Of a stretch of 64,000 bases of DNA, positions 1-10,900 are shown in pieces. The translations under genes were made by a program, and so were the position numbers. Positions within the stretch are counted from its first letter, which is position 1, and the number at the start of each line of letters is the position of its first letter. The notes beneath the pieces were generated by a model, which worked only from the letters and a program-made list of their open reading frames with translations, did no database searches and had not been told where the DNA came from. The stretch lies in contig NZ_LMEX01000003.1 in NCBI RefSeq assembly GCF_001426645.1, positions 283,449 to 347,448 on the forward strand, in the 5' to 3' direction. The DNA comes from Rhodanobacter sp. Root480. GTDB lineage: Bacteria > Pseudomonadota > Gammaproteobacteria > Xanthomonadales > Rhodanobacteraceae.

Positions 1-189
1 CATCGCCTCGACCCGGCTGCGGGCCAGTTCGTTGCGTGCCATCAGGCCCGCGCGTTCACCGGTCAGCTGTTCCTGGCTGTGGCGCAGGCTGCGGTTTTCC
101 TCGGTCAGGCGCCGCACGGTTTCCAGCAGGCGATCGAGCTGCTCGGCCAGGGCGGCTATCTCATGCTGAACGGCATCAGGCGTATTCAT
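1..189 (-). CDS. TIGR02449-like (ZapB-like) small coiled-coil protein, 3' end missing
   Basis: Reads leftwards from ATG at 187-189 and runs off the window edge, so only the first 63 residues are visible. They form one heptad-rich helix (AALAEQLDRLLETVRRLTEEN, then more Leu/Glu/Arg repeats), typical of the short TIGR02449 coiled-coil proteins that resemble the cell-division factor ZapB. In related genomes such a gene commonly lies divergent from the ygfB-pepP pair, as here. The family call rests on pattern and context; a role in division is inferred only. Confidence 0.6.
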   Translation of the reverse strand, partial: MNTPDAVQHEIAALAEQLDRLLETVRRLTEENRSLRHSQEQLTGERAGLMARNELARSRVEAM

Positions 190-299
190 GCGTGAAACTA
201 TAGCAGTACGCCCAGCGAAGTCAGCGGGTCGCCGACACGAATGAAGCGGTCGCGGTGGGCTGCACTAAACTGGCCGCCAAATCTTCAGAGGAGTACGCC

Positions 300-863
300 A
301 TGGCAGACACCGAACTGGTCAGTCATGACCAACTGGACGCGGTGATCATGCGCCTGCAACTGGGCACCGATGCCAGCGAATTGCACGGCTCGTTGTGCGG
401 CTACCTGGCCGGCGGCGGCTCGCTGCGCGGTACCTCGGTGCTGGCGGCGCTGCACCTGGATGCCGAGGTGGAGACACCGGAAGCGAACGACGTCGCCCTG
501 CTGCGGCAACTGGCGCGGCAGAGCGAAACCGAGCTGGCCGATCCCGAGCTGGGCTTCGAGCCGCTGCTGCCCGAAGACGACCGCCCGCTGGTCGAACGCG
601 CCGAGGCGCTGGTGGAATGGTGCCGTGGCTTCCTGGGCGGCTTCGGCCTCGCCGGCGCGCCGGCCCACGCCAAGCTGTCGGACGAGGCGCAGGAGATCCT
701 GCGCGACCTGGGCACGATTGCCGGTTCCGCGTTCGACTTCCAGAACGAGGAGGAAGACGAGGATGCGCTGATCGAAGTGCAGGAATTCGTGCGTGTGGGC
801 GCCTTGCTGCTGCACACCGAATGCACCGCCGGCAGCGATCCGGCCAGCGGCACGCTGCATTGA
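300..863 (+). CDS. ygfB: UPF0149/YgfB family protein
   Basis: A 187-residue acidic protein of the YecA/YgfB (UPF0149) family. Family features are SELHGSLCGYLAGGG near the N-terminus, VEWCRGFLGGFGLAG in the middle and an acidic stretch (NEEEDEDALIEVQEFVRVG) towards the end. ATG at 300 is chosen over an upstream GTG at 255 because AGAGGAG lies about 8 bases before it and family proteins begin here. Its stop overlaps the proposed TTG start of pepP, the standard gammaproteobacterial ygfB-pepP order. The molecular function is poorly defined; in Pseudomonas YgfB is linked to regulation of beta-lactam resistance. Confidence 0.9.
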   Translation: MADTELVSHDQLDAVIMRLQLGTDASELHGSLCGYLAGGGSLRGTSVLAALHLDAEVETPEANDVALLRQLARQSETELADPELGFEPLLPEDDRPLVERAEALVEWCRGFLGGFGLAGAPAHAKLSDEAQEILRDLGTIAGSAFDFQNEEEDEDALIEVQEFVRVGALLLHTECTAGSDPASGTLH

Positions 864-2233
864 ATCACGCTTCATTGAATCCGGCGTCCACGGGTGGCAT
901 CGCGAGCGGTCGCGATGGTTCGCTGGCGCTGAGCCCTGCCGAGTTTGCCGGGCGCCGCCGGCAGCTGATGGACATGGCCGGCGACGACGCGGTGCTGCTG
1001 CTGGCGGCCGCGCCCGAGCGCATGCGCAACGCCGACGCGGCCTGGCCGTACCGGCAGGATTCCGATTTCCATTATCTGTGCGGCTGGCCCGAACCCGCCG
1101 CGGTGCTGGCCCTGCTGCCGGGTCGCCAGCACGGCGAGGCGGTGATGTTCTGCCGCGAGCGCGATCCGGAGCATGAGCGTTGGCACGGCGAGTCGGTAGG
1201 CACCGAGCGTGCGGTCGCCGACTTCGGCATGGACGACGCGTTTCCGATCGAGGACATCGACGACATCCTGCCCGGCATGATCGAAGGGCGCGCGCGCGTC
1301 TATTGTCACTTCGGCCGCGAGCCGGAATTCGATGCGCAACTGATGGGCTGGATGCGCCGGCTGCGCCAATTGCGCGGCGGTGGCGTGGTACCCAAGGAAT
1401 TCGCGGCATTGGGTCATCTGCTGCACGACCTGCGCCTGTACAAGTCGCGCGGCGAACTGAAATTGATGCGCGCCGCCGCCGTTATCGCGGTCGAGGCGCA
1501 TCGCGCGGCCTGGCAGGTGGCGCGCGGCGGCACGCACGAATACGAGGTGGAGGCCGAGCTGCTGCGGACGATTCGCCGCCACGGCGCGGTCGCCTCGTTC
1601 GCTCCCACCGTGGCCGCCGGCGTCAACGCCTGCGTGATGCATTACCGCGCCAACCGCGCGCCGCTGCACGATGGCGATTTGTTGCTTATTGATGCGGGCG
1701 CCGAAATGGACGGCTATGCGTCCGATATCAGCCGCACGTTTCCGTTGAATGGCCGCTACAGCACCGCGCAACGCGCGCTCTACGACGTGGTGCTGGCGGC
1801 GCAGCAGGCGGCCATCGCCACCGTGCGGCCAGGTCAGCCGTTCAATGCGGCGCATGCGGCGGCGGTGCAGGTGTTGACCGAAGGCCTGTGCCGGCTGGGT
1901 CTGCTGAAAGGCGACGCCGACGCGGCGGTGGCCAGCGGCAGCTACCGGCGCTTTTTCCCGGCAAAAACCGGCCATTGGCTGGGGCTGGACGTGCACGACG
2001 TGGGCGATTACCGCGTGGGCGGCGACTCGCGCCTGCTGGAGCCGGGCATGGTGCTGACGGTGGAGCCGGGCCTGTACGTGGCGCCGGACGATCTCTCGGT
2101 GGCGGAGCGCTGGCGCGGCATCGGCATCCGCATCGAGGACGACGTGGCGGTAACGCGCGAGGGCAACGAGGTGCTCAGTGCCGCGCTGCCGCGCGGGGCG
2201 GATGAGATCGAAGCCTTGTTGGCGATGCGCTGA
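860..2233 (+). CDS. pepP: Xaa-Pro aminopeptidase (M24B)
   Basis: Cytoplasmic aminopeptidase P, which removes N-terminal residues preceding proline. From the TTG at 860 it is 457 residues, close to E. coli PepP (441). The N-terminal creatinase-like domain includes SPAEFAGRRRQLM and PYRQDSDFHYLCGW. The pita-bread domain carries all five metal ligands: Asp278 and Asp289 (IDAGAEMDGYASDI), His379 (GLDVHDVG), Glu402 (TVEPGLY) and Glu426 (RIEDDV). No ATG lies at the expected N-terminus. TTG at 860 overlaps the ygfB stop (TTGA), suggesting translational coupling; TTG at 875 is an alternative. The open frame extends upstream to 395 inside ygfB, but that part is shadow. Confidence 0.9.
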   Translation: MNHASLNPASTGGIASGRDGSLALSPAEFAGRRRQLMDMAGDDAVLLLAAAPERMRNADAAWPYRQDSDFHYLCGWPEPAAVLALLPGRQHGEAVMFCRERDPEHERWHGESVGTERAVADFGMDDAFPIEDIDDILPGMIEGRARVYCHFGREPEFDAQLMGWMRRLRQLRGGGVVPKEFAALGHLLHDLRLYKSRGELKLMRAAAVIAVEAHRAAWQVARGGTHEYEVEAELLRTIRRHGAVASFAPTVAAGVNACVMHYRANRAPLHDGDLLLIDAGAEMDGYASDISRTFPLNGRYSTAQRALYDVVLAAQQAAIATVRPGQPFNAAHAAAVQVLTEGLCRLGLLKGDADAAVASGSYRRFFPAKTGHWLGLDVHDVGDYRVGGDSRLLEPGMVLTVEPGLYVAPDDLSVAERWRGIGIRIEDDVAVTREGNEVLSAALPRGADEIEALLAMR

Positions 2234-2240
2234 TATGAAG

Positions 2241-2353
2241 CCCCTCTCCCTTCGGGAGAGGGGTTGGGGAGAGGGTTCGGCAGGAGTGGGGAACTCGTCT
2301 TCGACCGTACCCTCATCCGGCCCAGCGGGCCACCTTCTCCCGAAGGGAGAAGG
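2241..2353. repeat. Paired REP-like hairpins downstream of pepP
   Basis: Two palindromes fill most of the pepP-cydA gap. The first (2241-2263) has perfect 10-base arms, CCCCTCTCCC and GGGAGAGGGG, around TTC. The second (2333-2353) has 9-base arms, CCTTCTCCC and GGGAGAAGG, around GAA. Related CCCTCTCCC palindromes occur at 20881 and 22693, so this is a dispersed intergenic family. It may also end the pepP transcript, although there is no T-run. Confidence 0.7.
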
Positions 2354-2419
2354 GAGCGACCCTGCCGACCAACGGCGTGGCGAATCGTCGCGATGGTGAG
2401 GCTTTCACATCGCCAAGCC

Positions 2420-2425
2420 TATAGT
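2420..2425 (+). promoter_or_regulatory. Possible -10 element of cydAB
   Basis: TATAGT lies 22 bases before the cydA start, in the only AT-richer patch of the gap. No convincing -35 box sits at the right distance, so an activator or extended contacts may be involved. No FNR/ANR-type palindrome is recognisable. Confidence 0.3.
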
Positions 2426-2447
2426 CCGCCCATTCGTCCCGCGGGAG

Positions 2448-3833
2448 ATGACTGTGCCGACCGCCGAATTCCTGTCGCGAATCCAGTTCGGTTTCGTGAT
2501 GTCGTTCCACATCCTGTTTCCCGCATTCACCATCGGCCTGGCGAGCTGGCTGGTGTTTCTGGAAGCGCTCTGGTTGCGCAAGCGCAGTGCGATGTTGCGC
2601 GATCTCTATTTCTTCTGGATGAAAGTGTTCGCCGGATCGTTCGGGCTGGGCGTGGTCTCCGGCATCGTGATGAGTTTCCAGTTCGGTACCAACTGGGCCG
2701 GTCTGTCGACGGTGGCCGGCAACGTGCTGGGGCCGCTGCTCAACTACGAGGTGATGACCGCGTTTTTCCTCGAGGCCACCTTCCTCGGGGTGATGCTGTT
2801 CGGCTGGAACCGGGTCAGCCACCGCACCCATTTCATCGCCACCTGCATGGTGGCGCTGGGGACGCTGATCTCCAGCTTCTGGATCCTTGCGGCGAACAGC
2901 TGGATGCAGACACCGCAGGGCTACACGATGGTCGATGGGGTGATCCAGGCCACCGACTGGTGGGCGGCGATCTTCAATCCCTCATTTCCGACGCGGCTGG
3001 TGCACATGGTGCTGGCCTGCTTCCTGAGTACCGGCCTGGTGGTTGGCGGCGTGTCGGCCTGGTACCTGCTGCGCGGGGTGTGGCAGGACAAGGCGCAGCT
3101 GATGCTGCGTTGTGCGCTGGCGTTCGTGGCGATCGTGATCCCGCTGCAGATCCTTGTCGGTGACATGTCGGGGCTGGTGGTGCGCGAGTATCAGCCGGCC
3201 AAACTGGCGGCGATCGAGGCGCGTTGGACTACCGAAAAAAGCGTGCCGCTGACCTTGTTTGCGTGGCCGGACGAAAAGGCCGAGCGCAACGATTACGCCG
3301 TCGACGTGCCGCATCTTGGCAGCCTGATCCTCACCCACAGCTGGAATGGTGAGGTGCAGGGGCTGAAGGACTTCGCGCCGCAAGACCGGCCACCGGTGGC
3401 GGCACCCTTTTTCAGCTTTCGCATCATGGTGGGCCTCGGCCTGCTGATGCTGGCGCTGGCGGTGGTCGGCCTGCTGCTGTGGTGGCGACGACGGTTGTTC
3501 GACAGCCGCTGGTACCTGCGTTGCTGGATGGCGATGATGCCGGCCGGTTTCATCGCCCTGCTTACCGGCTGGTACACCGCGGAGATCGGGCGCCAGCCAT
3601 GGGTTGTCTACGGCGTGCTGCGCACGGTCGACGCGGCCAGCCCGGTGCACGCGTCCAGCGTGCTGACTTCGCTGATCGTCTACTTCGTGACCTACATGAT
3701 CCTGTTCGGCTTCGGCAGCTGGTACCTGTTCAAGGTACTGCGCACCGGGCCGGACACTGCGCCGGAACGGGTGAGTTTCAATGCCACGGCCGCGCGGCCG
3801 CTGGCGGCGGTCGACGACCGCAGGGAGGATTGA
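2448..3833 (+). CDS. cydA: Cytochrome bd-type ubiquinol oxidase subunit I
   Basis: Large haem-bearing subunit of a cytochrome bd quinol oxidase in the inner membrane, which reduces O2 to water with quinol electrons. The protein is 461 residues with about nine membrane helices. His21 (MSFHILFPAFTIGL) and His186 (RLVHMVLA) match the haem ligands of E. coli CydA. Lys252 and Glu257 (PAKLAAIEARW) match the quinol-binding residues of the Q-loop, with identical numbering. The Q-loop is short, without the long C-terminal insertion of E. coli CydA, which fits the cyanide-insensitive (CioA-like) class. GRQPWVVYG is the conserved motif near the end. cydB follows after 2 bases. Confidence 0.95.
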   Translation: MTVPTAEFLSRIQFGFVMSFHILFPAFTIGLASWLVFLEALWLRKRSAMLRDLYFFWMKVFAGSFGLGVVSGIVMSFQFGTNWAGLSTVAGNVLGPLLNYEVMTAFFLEATFLGVMLFGWNRVSHRTHFIATCMVALGTLISSFWILAANSWMQTPQGYTMVDGVIQATDWWAAIFNPSFPTRLVHMVLACFLSTGLVVGGVSAWYLLRGVWQDKAQLMLRCALAFVAIVIPLQILVGDMSGLVVREYQPAKLAAIEARWTTEKSVPLTLFAWPDEKAERNDYAVDVPHLGSLILTHSWNGEVQGLKDFAPQDRPPVAAPFFSFRIMVGLGLLMLALAVVGLLLWWRRRLFDSRWYLRCWMAMMPAGFIALLTGWYTAEIGRQPWVVYGVLRTVDAASPVHASSVLTSLIVYFVTYMILFGFGSWYLFKVLRTGPDTAPERVSFNATAARPLAAVDDRRED

Positions 3834-3835
3834 GC

Positions 3836-4846
3836 ATGGAACTTTCCACGACATTGCCGGTGGTCTGGTTCCTCATCATCGGCTTCGCGATCATGATGTA
3901 CGTGCTGCTGGACGGCTTCGTGTTGGGTATCGGCATCCTCGCGCCGTTTGCCGATGACGAGGCGCAGCAGGAGCTGATGATGAACACCGCCGCGCCGATC
4001 TGGGACGGCAACGAAACCTGGCTGGTGATGGGCGGCGCCGGGTTGATGGCCGCGTTTCCGCGCGCCTATGCGGTCATCCTGTCCAGCCTGTACCTGCCGG
4101 TGCTGGCCATGCTGATCGCGCTGATCTTCCGCGGCGTGGCGTTCGAATTCCGCTTCCGCGCGCACCGTTCGCGGCGCATCTGGGGCGTGGGGTTCCACCT
4201 GGGTTCGGTCGTCGCCGCGTTCGCGCAGGGCCTGATGCTGGGCGCCATCGTCGAGGGCATGCCGCTGGAAGGCGGCAAGTACCTGCACGGCGCGTTTGCC
4301 TGGTTCAGCCCGTTCTCGGTGCTCACGGGCATGGCGTTGGTGTTCGGCTACGGCCTGCTCGGCGCGACCTGGCTGGTACTGAAGACCGAGGGCCGACCGC
4401 AACGCATCGCGCGCGATCTGACCCGGCCGCTGATGCTGGCGGTGATCGCGTTCATGATCATGGTCAGCGCGTGGCTGCCGTTCCTGGATTCACGGCTGAT
4501 GGATCGCTGGTTCGCCTGGCCCAACTTCCTTTACCTGTCGCCGCTGCCGATCCTCACCGTGGTGGTGGCCGCATGGCTGTGGCGTGCCGTGCTGGCCAAT
4601 CGCGAGGTGGCGCCGTTCGTGCTGGCGCTATGTTTCTTCGCGCTGGGTTTCCTGGGCCTGGTGGTCGGCATGTGGCCGAACATCGTGCCACCCACGATGA
4701 GCATCTGGGACGCCGCCTCGCCGCCGTCCAGCCAAGGCTTCGTGCTGGTTGGCGCGGCGATCATGATCCCGGTGGTGCTGTTCTACACCGCGTACTCGTA
4801 CCGCGTGTTTCGCGGCAAGGTGCGCGCGGGGGAGGGGTATCACTAG
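3836..4846 (+). CDS. cydB: Cytochrome bd-type ubiquinol oxidase subunit II
   Basis: Second membrane subunit of the bd oxidase, 336 residues, entirely hydrophobic helices and short loops. The N-terminal MYVLLDGFVLGIGIL and the DGNETWLVMGGAGLMAAFP motif (about residues 58-74) are characteristic of CydB. AGGGAGG about 8 bases before the ATG is a strong ribosome binding site, and the start lies 2 bases after the cydA stop, so the two are one operon. No cydX-like short gene and no cydDC follows; the next gene is convergent. Confidence 0.95.
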   Translation: MELSTTLPVVWFLIIGFAIMMYVLLDGFVLGIGILAPFADDEAQQELMMNTAAPIWDGNETWLVMGGAGLMAAFPRAYAVILSSLYLPVLAMLIALIFRGVAFEFRFRAHRSRRIWGVGFHLGSVVAAFAQGLMLGAIVEGMPLEGGKYLHGAFAWFSPFSVLTGMALVFGYGLLGATWLVLKTEGRPQRIARDLTRPLMLAVIAFMIMVSAWLPFLDSRLMDRWFAWPNFLYLSPLPILTVVVAAWLWRAVLANREVAPFVLALCFFALGFLGLVVGMWPNIVPPTMSIWDAASPPSSQGFVLVGAAIMIPVVLFYTAYSYRVFRGKVRAGEGYH

Positions 4847-4909
4847 GACGGGGATTCGGGTTCGGGATTTGGGATTTGCAAAAGCCGAAGCCGCTCCCGG
4901 CGGGCGGTC

Positions 4910-4937
4910 GGGCGCGGGCACCGAAGTGCCCACGCCC
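4910..4937. terminator. Hairpin between convergent cydB and the autotransporter
   Basis: Near-perfect 12-base arms, GGGCGCGGGCAC (4910-4921) and GTGCCCACGCCC (4926-4937), around a CGAA loop, between two genes that end towards each other. There is no T-run on either strand, so intrinsic termination is only plausible. Confidence 0.4.
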
Positions 4938-4949
4938 TTGCCGTATGCC

Positions 4950-7900
4950 TCAGAACCGCCAGGTCAGGCTCATCCGCGCCGACTGGTCGGTGGCGTGGTT
5001 GCCGAATTGCCCGCTGTAGGTGGCGTCTACGGACACATTGCTTGCCAGCATGAAGTTGACGCCGCCGGAGAGTGCCGCCGCGTTGCGCGCCACCGGCACG
5101 CCGGTGATGTCGAAGCTGCTGCCGCCGTCGGCGAAATGCATCGTGCTGGTTGGCCGCACATCACCCCATGCGTGCTGCCAGCCGAGGCTGATATGGGCAT
5201 GCGTGCCGTCGTCGGGCGCGCCCAGCGCAAACATCCCGCGTAGCCCCAGCGTGCCGACCGTCAGCGTATCGCGTTGACTGTGGGTGCTCAGGGCGGCACG
5301 ACCATTCTCGTGGATGGCGGGCGTATCCAGTCGCGCCCAAGCCACGTTCACGAACGGTGCGAGGGTGCTGCTGCCCAGCGCGAACGCGTGGCTGCCATCG
5401 ACATGGACTTGGGTGGTGTGGGCGTCGTAGCGGCTGCTCGCGGTATCGGCGAAATCGCCGAAGGCCATGAAGCGGCTCGTGTCCACCCGTTGCCAGCTGT
5501 AGATCGCGCCGCCCTTCAATTGCACCACGCCGAGGTCGGTGCTGCCGTACACACCGATGTGCCGGTTTCGCACATGCGCGGACGAACCCTGGCTGGCGAT
5601 TCGTGCGGTGGCCTGGCCCGATCCGAGCACCGCACCGGCCACCGACGATGCACCCACGGCGAGGTCGGCACCCACCAACAGGCCGCTACCGGTCGTGTCT
5701 AATCTCGATGCTTGGCCATCGTTGTCGTGATGACCACCGTGGCCCCAGGCGCTGACCCAGGCCGCGACGCCGTCGGCGCTGGCTTCGTTGCCCGGGCCCA
5801 GCAGATGCTGATTGACGGCATCGCGTACATACCGATCGTTGTCGGCAATGGCGGTCCGCGTACTGGCGTGGATTTCGCCGGAAAGTTGCCCGAACGCCAT
5901 GCGTGCCGTGGGTGCATCCAGCTTGACCAGCGCGTCGTAGAGCGGGTTGCCTATGCCCAGGCTTTCGGCCGCGTCGGCGGTGGCTTTCTGGTTGCCCGTT
6001 TGCGCGGCTTGACTGAAGCTGACGTCGTTGCGCTCCAATACCAGCTCCAGGCTGGTGGCGTTGTAGCTGAACAGTGGGGCCAGGAAGGCCAGGTTGCTGC
6101 CGATGCTGTCGAACTGGCCGTCAATGCCATCGCCCGCGCTGAAAATGGTGTAGCTCGTCTTGGGGGTCCAATCGCCATCCGGTGCCAGCACCATGACAGT
6201 GCCACCCAGAATGCTGATCTTGCCCGCCACGGCCAGCTGGTCGCTTTGGCCATCCGGCGTGATTTCCACCTGGTAGATGGAGCCGCTGCGGAAAGTGGCG
6301 TCACCGGCTACGTGCAGCGTGCCAATGCTGTGGCCCGGTGCCAACGTGCCGTAGAGATCCAGCCTACCGACCGTACCGAAGCCGCCCAGCGTGGCGCCGC
6401 TGGCGACGTTGACCATGCCGCCCAGGCTCGCGCCGTCGTAGCCATCGTCGCCGACAATCAAGGTGCCGGCCTGGACGTGGGTTGCGCCGCTGAATGAATT
6501 GATGGCGTTGAGAATCAACTCCCCGTCACCGGCCTTGGTCAGCGTGCCATTGCCGGAGAGGGTGCCGGCAAACGTGCCGTTGCCGTGCTGGTTGAACGCC
6601 AGTGCGGCGTTGTCGGCGATGTTACCGTGCAAGCTGATGGTGTCGCCTTGCAGGGTGCCGGCCGTGATCGTGGTGCCACCGGCATAGCTGTTGGTACCGG
6701 AGAGGGTGACTACACCGCTGCCGATCTTGGTCAGCGAGCCACTGCCGGAAATCGCTCCGGCAAAAGTGCCGGCCGTGTTCTGGTTGAACACCAGTGCGGC
6801 GTTGTCGACGATGTTGCCTTGCAAGCTGGTGGTATCGCCTTGCAGGGTACCGGCCGTGATCGTGGTGCCGCCGGTATAGGTGTTGTCGCCGGTAAGCGTC
6901 AGCGTGCCGCTGCCGTTCTGCGCCAGCGAACCCGTGCCGGTGATGGCCCCGGCAAAGCTCAGGTCATCACTTCGGTCGAAGGCGAGGGTACTGTTGTCGA
7001 GGACATCGCCGGTGATCGAACCGGTCGCGCCGCCATTGCCGATCTGCAAGGTGCCGGCGCCGATCGTAGTGCCGCCGGTGTAGGTGTTGGCGCCGGCAAG
7101 CACCAGGGTGCCGAGGTCGGCCTTGGTCAAACCGTCGTTGCCGGCTAGCACGTTGTTGATCGTGGCGGTATAGGCTGCACCCGCTGCGCTGCCATCACCC
7201 ACGCGGATGATCGGTGCCGCGCCGGCATCGCCAACCAAAGTCAGCGCGTCGCCGGTCAACGTGTAGCCGTCGCTGGCAAACTGCATGCCCAGTGCGCTGA
7301 CCGGGTCGGCGCCGCTGTTGCCGTCTACCGTCACGGTCCCGGCGGTGCCACCAAAAATGGCGAAGCCCGGCTGGGGGGTCATTGGAGCGGTGGTGTTGCC
7401 ATTGGCATCCGTCCAGTTCGCTGCCGTGGTTGACCAGGTGCCGTCGCCACCACCCATTTGTGTGGCGTCAGCCAGACCGTTGCCGTTCCACAGGTTCAGT
7501 GTCAGGCCGGTCGCGTTGAACAGGTTGATCTGCTTGTTTCCGGTGAGGTTCCGGATCTGCAGTATCGCGCCTGTCGGCGTGCTGCCAAGGCTGATGCCGC
7601 CGTTGGTTTCGGTCAGGCTGCCGCCATAGCTGAACAGGCGGTACAGACCGGGGCCGAAGTCGCTGGCATCGCTGACATTGAGCGTGGCGCCATCGAGTTT
7701 GAGGTTGCCGCCCACTGTCACGCTGTCGCCGCTGCCAAACGATGCAAGGGTCGCGCCGGGCGTACCCAACTCGAAGTCCAGCACGCTGCCTTGCGCGGCG
7801 GTGAGATCGCCGTCGATGGTCAACGTGCCGATGCTGTTGCCCGGTGCCAGGTGGGCACCGGCATCAAGCGCGACGCCGCCGCCGATGCGGCCATGGCCAC

Positions 7901-10900
7901 CCAGCGTGGCACCACTGTCCACCGTGACACTGCCGCCCAGTGCGGCGCTGTTGCCGGCGACGCTGCCAATGACCAGCGTGCCATCCTGCACTGTGCTGGC
8001 GCCGGTGAATGCGCTGCTGTTGCCATCCAGCACCAAGGTGGTGCCGCCGTCGATACGTAGCGCCCCGTTACCGGACATCGCGCCGGCAAAGGTGCCCGCC
8101 GTGCTCTGCTTGAACACCAGGGCCGCGTTGTTGACGATGTCACCTTGCAGGCTGGCGGTATCGCCTTGCAGGGTACCGGCCGTGATCGTGGTGCCGCCGG
8201 TATAGGTGTTGGCGCCGGTAAGCGTCAGCGTGCCATCGCCGCTCTTGGACAACGTGCCGCTGCCCGACAGTGCTTGCGATACGGTGAAGTTGTTGCTGGC
8301 ATCAGCGATGTCGAACCCGCCGCCGGCACTGCCCAGGGTGATCGCTCGCGGCGTGGTGGTGAACGCCGTGCCGGTTACCTCCAGCGTGCCGCCGTTCAGC
8401 AACAACCCGCCACTGGTATCGCCGAGGTTGCCGTCGCTCGATACCGATAACGCGCCGGCGCTGATCGTCCACGGCGTAACCACCGCCGTGGTGCCGGTCA
8501 GAGTCCAGGTGCTGGTGCCGGTCTTGGTGAATTCGGTGAAGCCGTAGTACCTGACCGTACCGCTCCACGACGTGGGTGACGTGGTGACAAGGTTTGAAGC
8601 GGCAAAGGTGGCATTCGTGTTGCCGCCCAATACCAATATGTCGCTGTTGGCGCTGCCGATCACGTTGCCGACGAAGCTGTAGCCTTTCAGCAGCGTCAAC
8701 TGGTTGCCGCCGCCGCTGAAGTTAACCGCGTCGGCCCGGCTGCCGTTAGCGTTCTTCCCGCCCCGGATCGTGCCGGCGTTGGTCATCTTGGTGTTGCCGG
8801 TGGACGTTACGCCATTGCCACCCTTGCTGCCGACGCCGTTGCCGTCGCCGCCGGTGATGGTGCTGCCGCTGTTGTTGGTCAAGCTGAGCTCGGAGCTGCT
8901 GACGCCGTTACCGCCGTTGCCGCCGACACCGCCAGTACCACCTCGGATGCCGCCTTTGCCGCCGCTGATGGTGCCGCCGCTGTTGTTGGTCAAGATGAGC
9001 TTGGGGCCACTGATGCCGTCGCCGCCGCTGCCGCCGCTGCTGTTGCTTCTGTGGCCGCTGCCGCCTGCGCCGCCGCTGATGATGTTGCGGTTGGTTACGA
9101 CGAGAGCGTCGCCGCTGATGCCATTACCGCCGTGGCCACCGACGTCACCGGCGCCACCGAAGCCGCCGCTTTCGCCGCCTGCGCCGCCGGTGATGCTGCC
9201 GCTGTTGCTGGTCAGGCTGAGATTGTCGCCGCTGATGCCGGCGCCGCCGGTGCCGCCTCTGCCGCTGCCGCTGCCGCTGCTGGAGCTTTCGCCGCCGACG
9301 CCGCCGGTGATGGCGCCGGCGTTGGTCATGCGCAGATTGTTGCCACTGGCGCCGTTGCCGCCCATGCCACTGCTGTTGCCGACGCCGCCAGCGCCGCCGG
9401 TGATGCTGCCGCCGCTGTTGTTGGTCAGGCCGAGATTGTCGCCGCTGACGCCGCCACCGCCGTTGCCGCCGTTGCTGTAGCCGTCGCCGCCAGCGCCGCC
9501 GTTGATGACGCTGTTGTTGGTCACGCTGGTTCCGGAGCCGCCGACGCCGTAACCACCGTTGCCGCCGGTGGTGCTGGCGCTGTAGCCACCATCGCCAGCG
9601 GTGATGGCGCCGCTATTGCTTACGGTGGAGTCGGAGCCGCTGACGCCATTACCGCCGTTGCCGCCGGTGCTGTTTGAGCTGTAGCCACCATCGCCAGCGG
9701 TGATGACGCCGCTATTGCTTACGGTGACGCTGGCGCCGTTGACTCCCGCGCCACCGCTGCCGCCATAGCCGCTGCCGCTTTCGCCGCCGTTGCCGCCTTG
9801 GGCTGTGCCGCTGAGCATGACGGTCAGGGTGGTGCCGCTGCTGGCGGCCACTGAATTACCGCCAACCGTGCCGTTGGTAGCCCCCGCGCCGTCGATTCCG
9901 GTCGCCCCGGTGACGGAGCTGGTGGTGGTGCCGTCGCCGATCTGCAAGGTGCCGGCGAGCAGTTGCCATGCCGGGCCAGCGCCTGCGCCGGTCAGGGTCC
10001 AGGTGCTGGTGCCGGTTTTCTTGTAGGCGGTGAAGCCGTAGTACTGCGGGGTGCCGGTGTAGGAGGTCGGCGCGGTGCTCACGATGTGGGACACGTCGAA
10101 AGCCGTGGCGGGGTCGGTGTCGCCGCCCAGCGCCAGGGTGTCGCCACCATTCGCCGCGCCGCTGTTGCTGACCACGTTGCCGGTGAAGCTGTAGCCATTT
10201 TCCAGGGTCAGCGTGTTGTCGCCGCCGGACAGGCGCACGGCATCCGCACGCGTCGCGTTGTCGCCAGACAGGCCACCGGCAATGACGCCCGCTGTCGTGA
10301 TGGTGCTGCCGCCCGTGGAGACCACGCCGATACCACCGGCGCCAGCAATGCCCGCGTTGCCGGGGTTGCCGTTGGCTCCCGTCGTGCCCCATTGGCCACC
10401 GGGGGCCCCGGGGTAGTCGGAGAGGCCGCCCATACCACCCGTGGCGATACCACCGCTGCCTCCGTGGCCGCCGGTGATCGTTCCGAGGTTGGTGAGCTGG
10501 AAGTCACTTCCATCCACGCCGTTGCCACCGCTGCCGCCGTTGCCGGCGCTGCCGCCGTTGCCGCCGACGCCGCCATTGCCGCTGTCGCCGGTATTGTTCG
10601 CACCCTGGCCGCCTCTGCCGCCTGTTCCGCCGAAGGCGTTGCCGCCAGCGCCGCCGGTGCCGCCGACAAGCGTTCCGCTGTTGTCTATCGTGAACCCCGA
10701 TCCGTTGATGACGTTGCCGCCGTTGCCACCTGCCCCTGCGCTTCCGCCATCCCCGCCCGAGCCACCATTGCCGCCGTCCCCATTGCCGCCTTGCACTGGC
10801 CAGCCACCGCTGCCACCGGCACCGCCATTTGCGTTGCCGCCGTTGCCGCCGTCGCCGCCGGCGAGTGCGCTGTCGATGGCAACGGTCGTGGAGCCGGTGG

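Noticed and set aside
4847..4949. A cydX-like small gene after cydB
   Set aside because: No short hydrophobic frame with a ribosome site; the gap holds a repeat and a hairpin.
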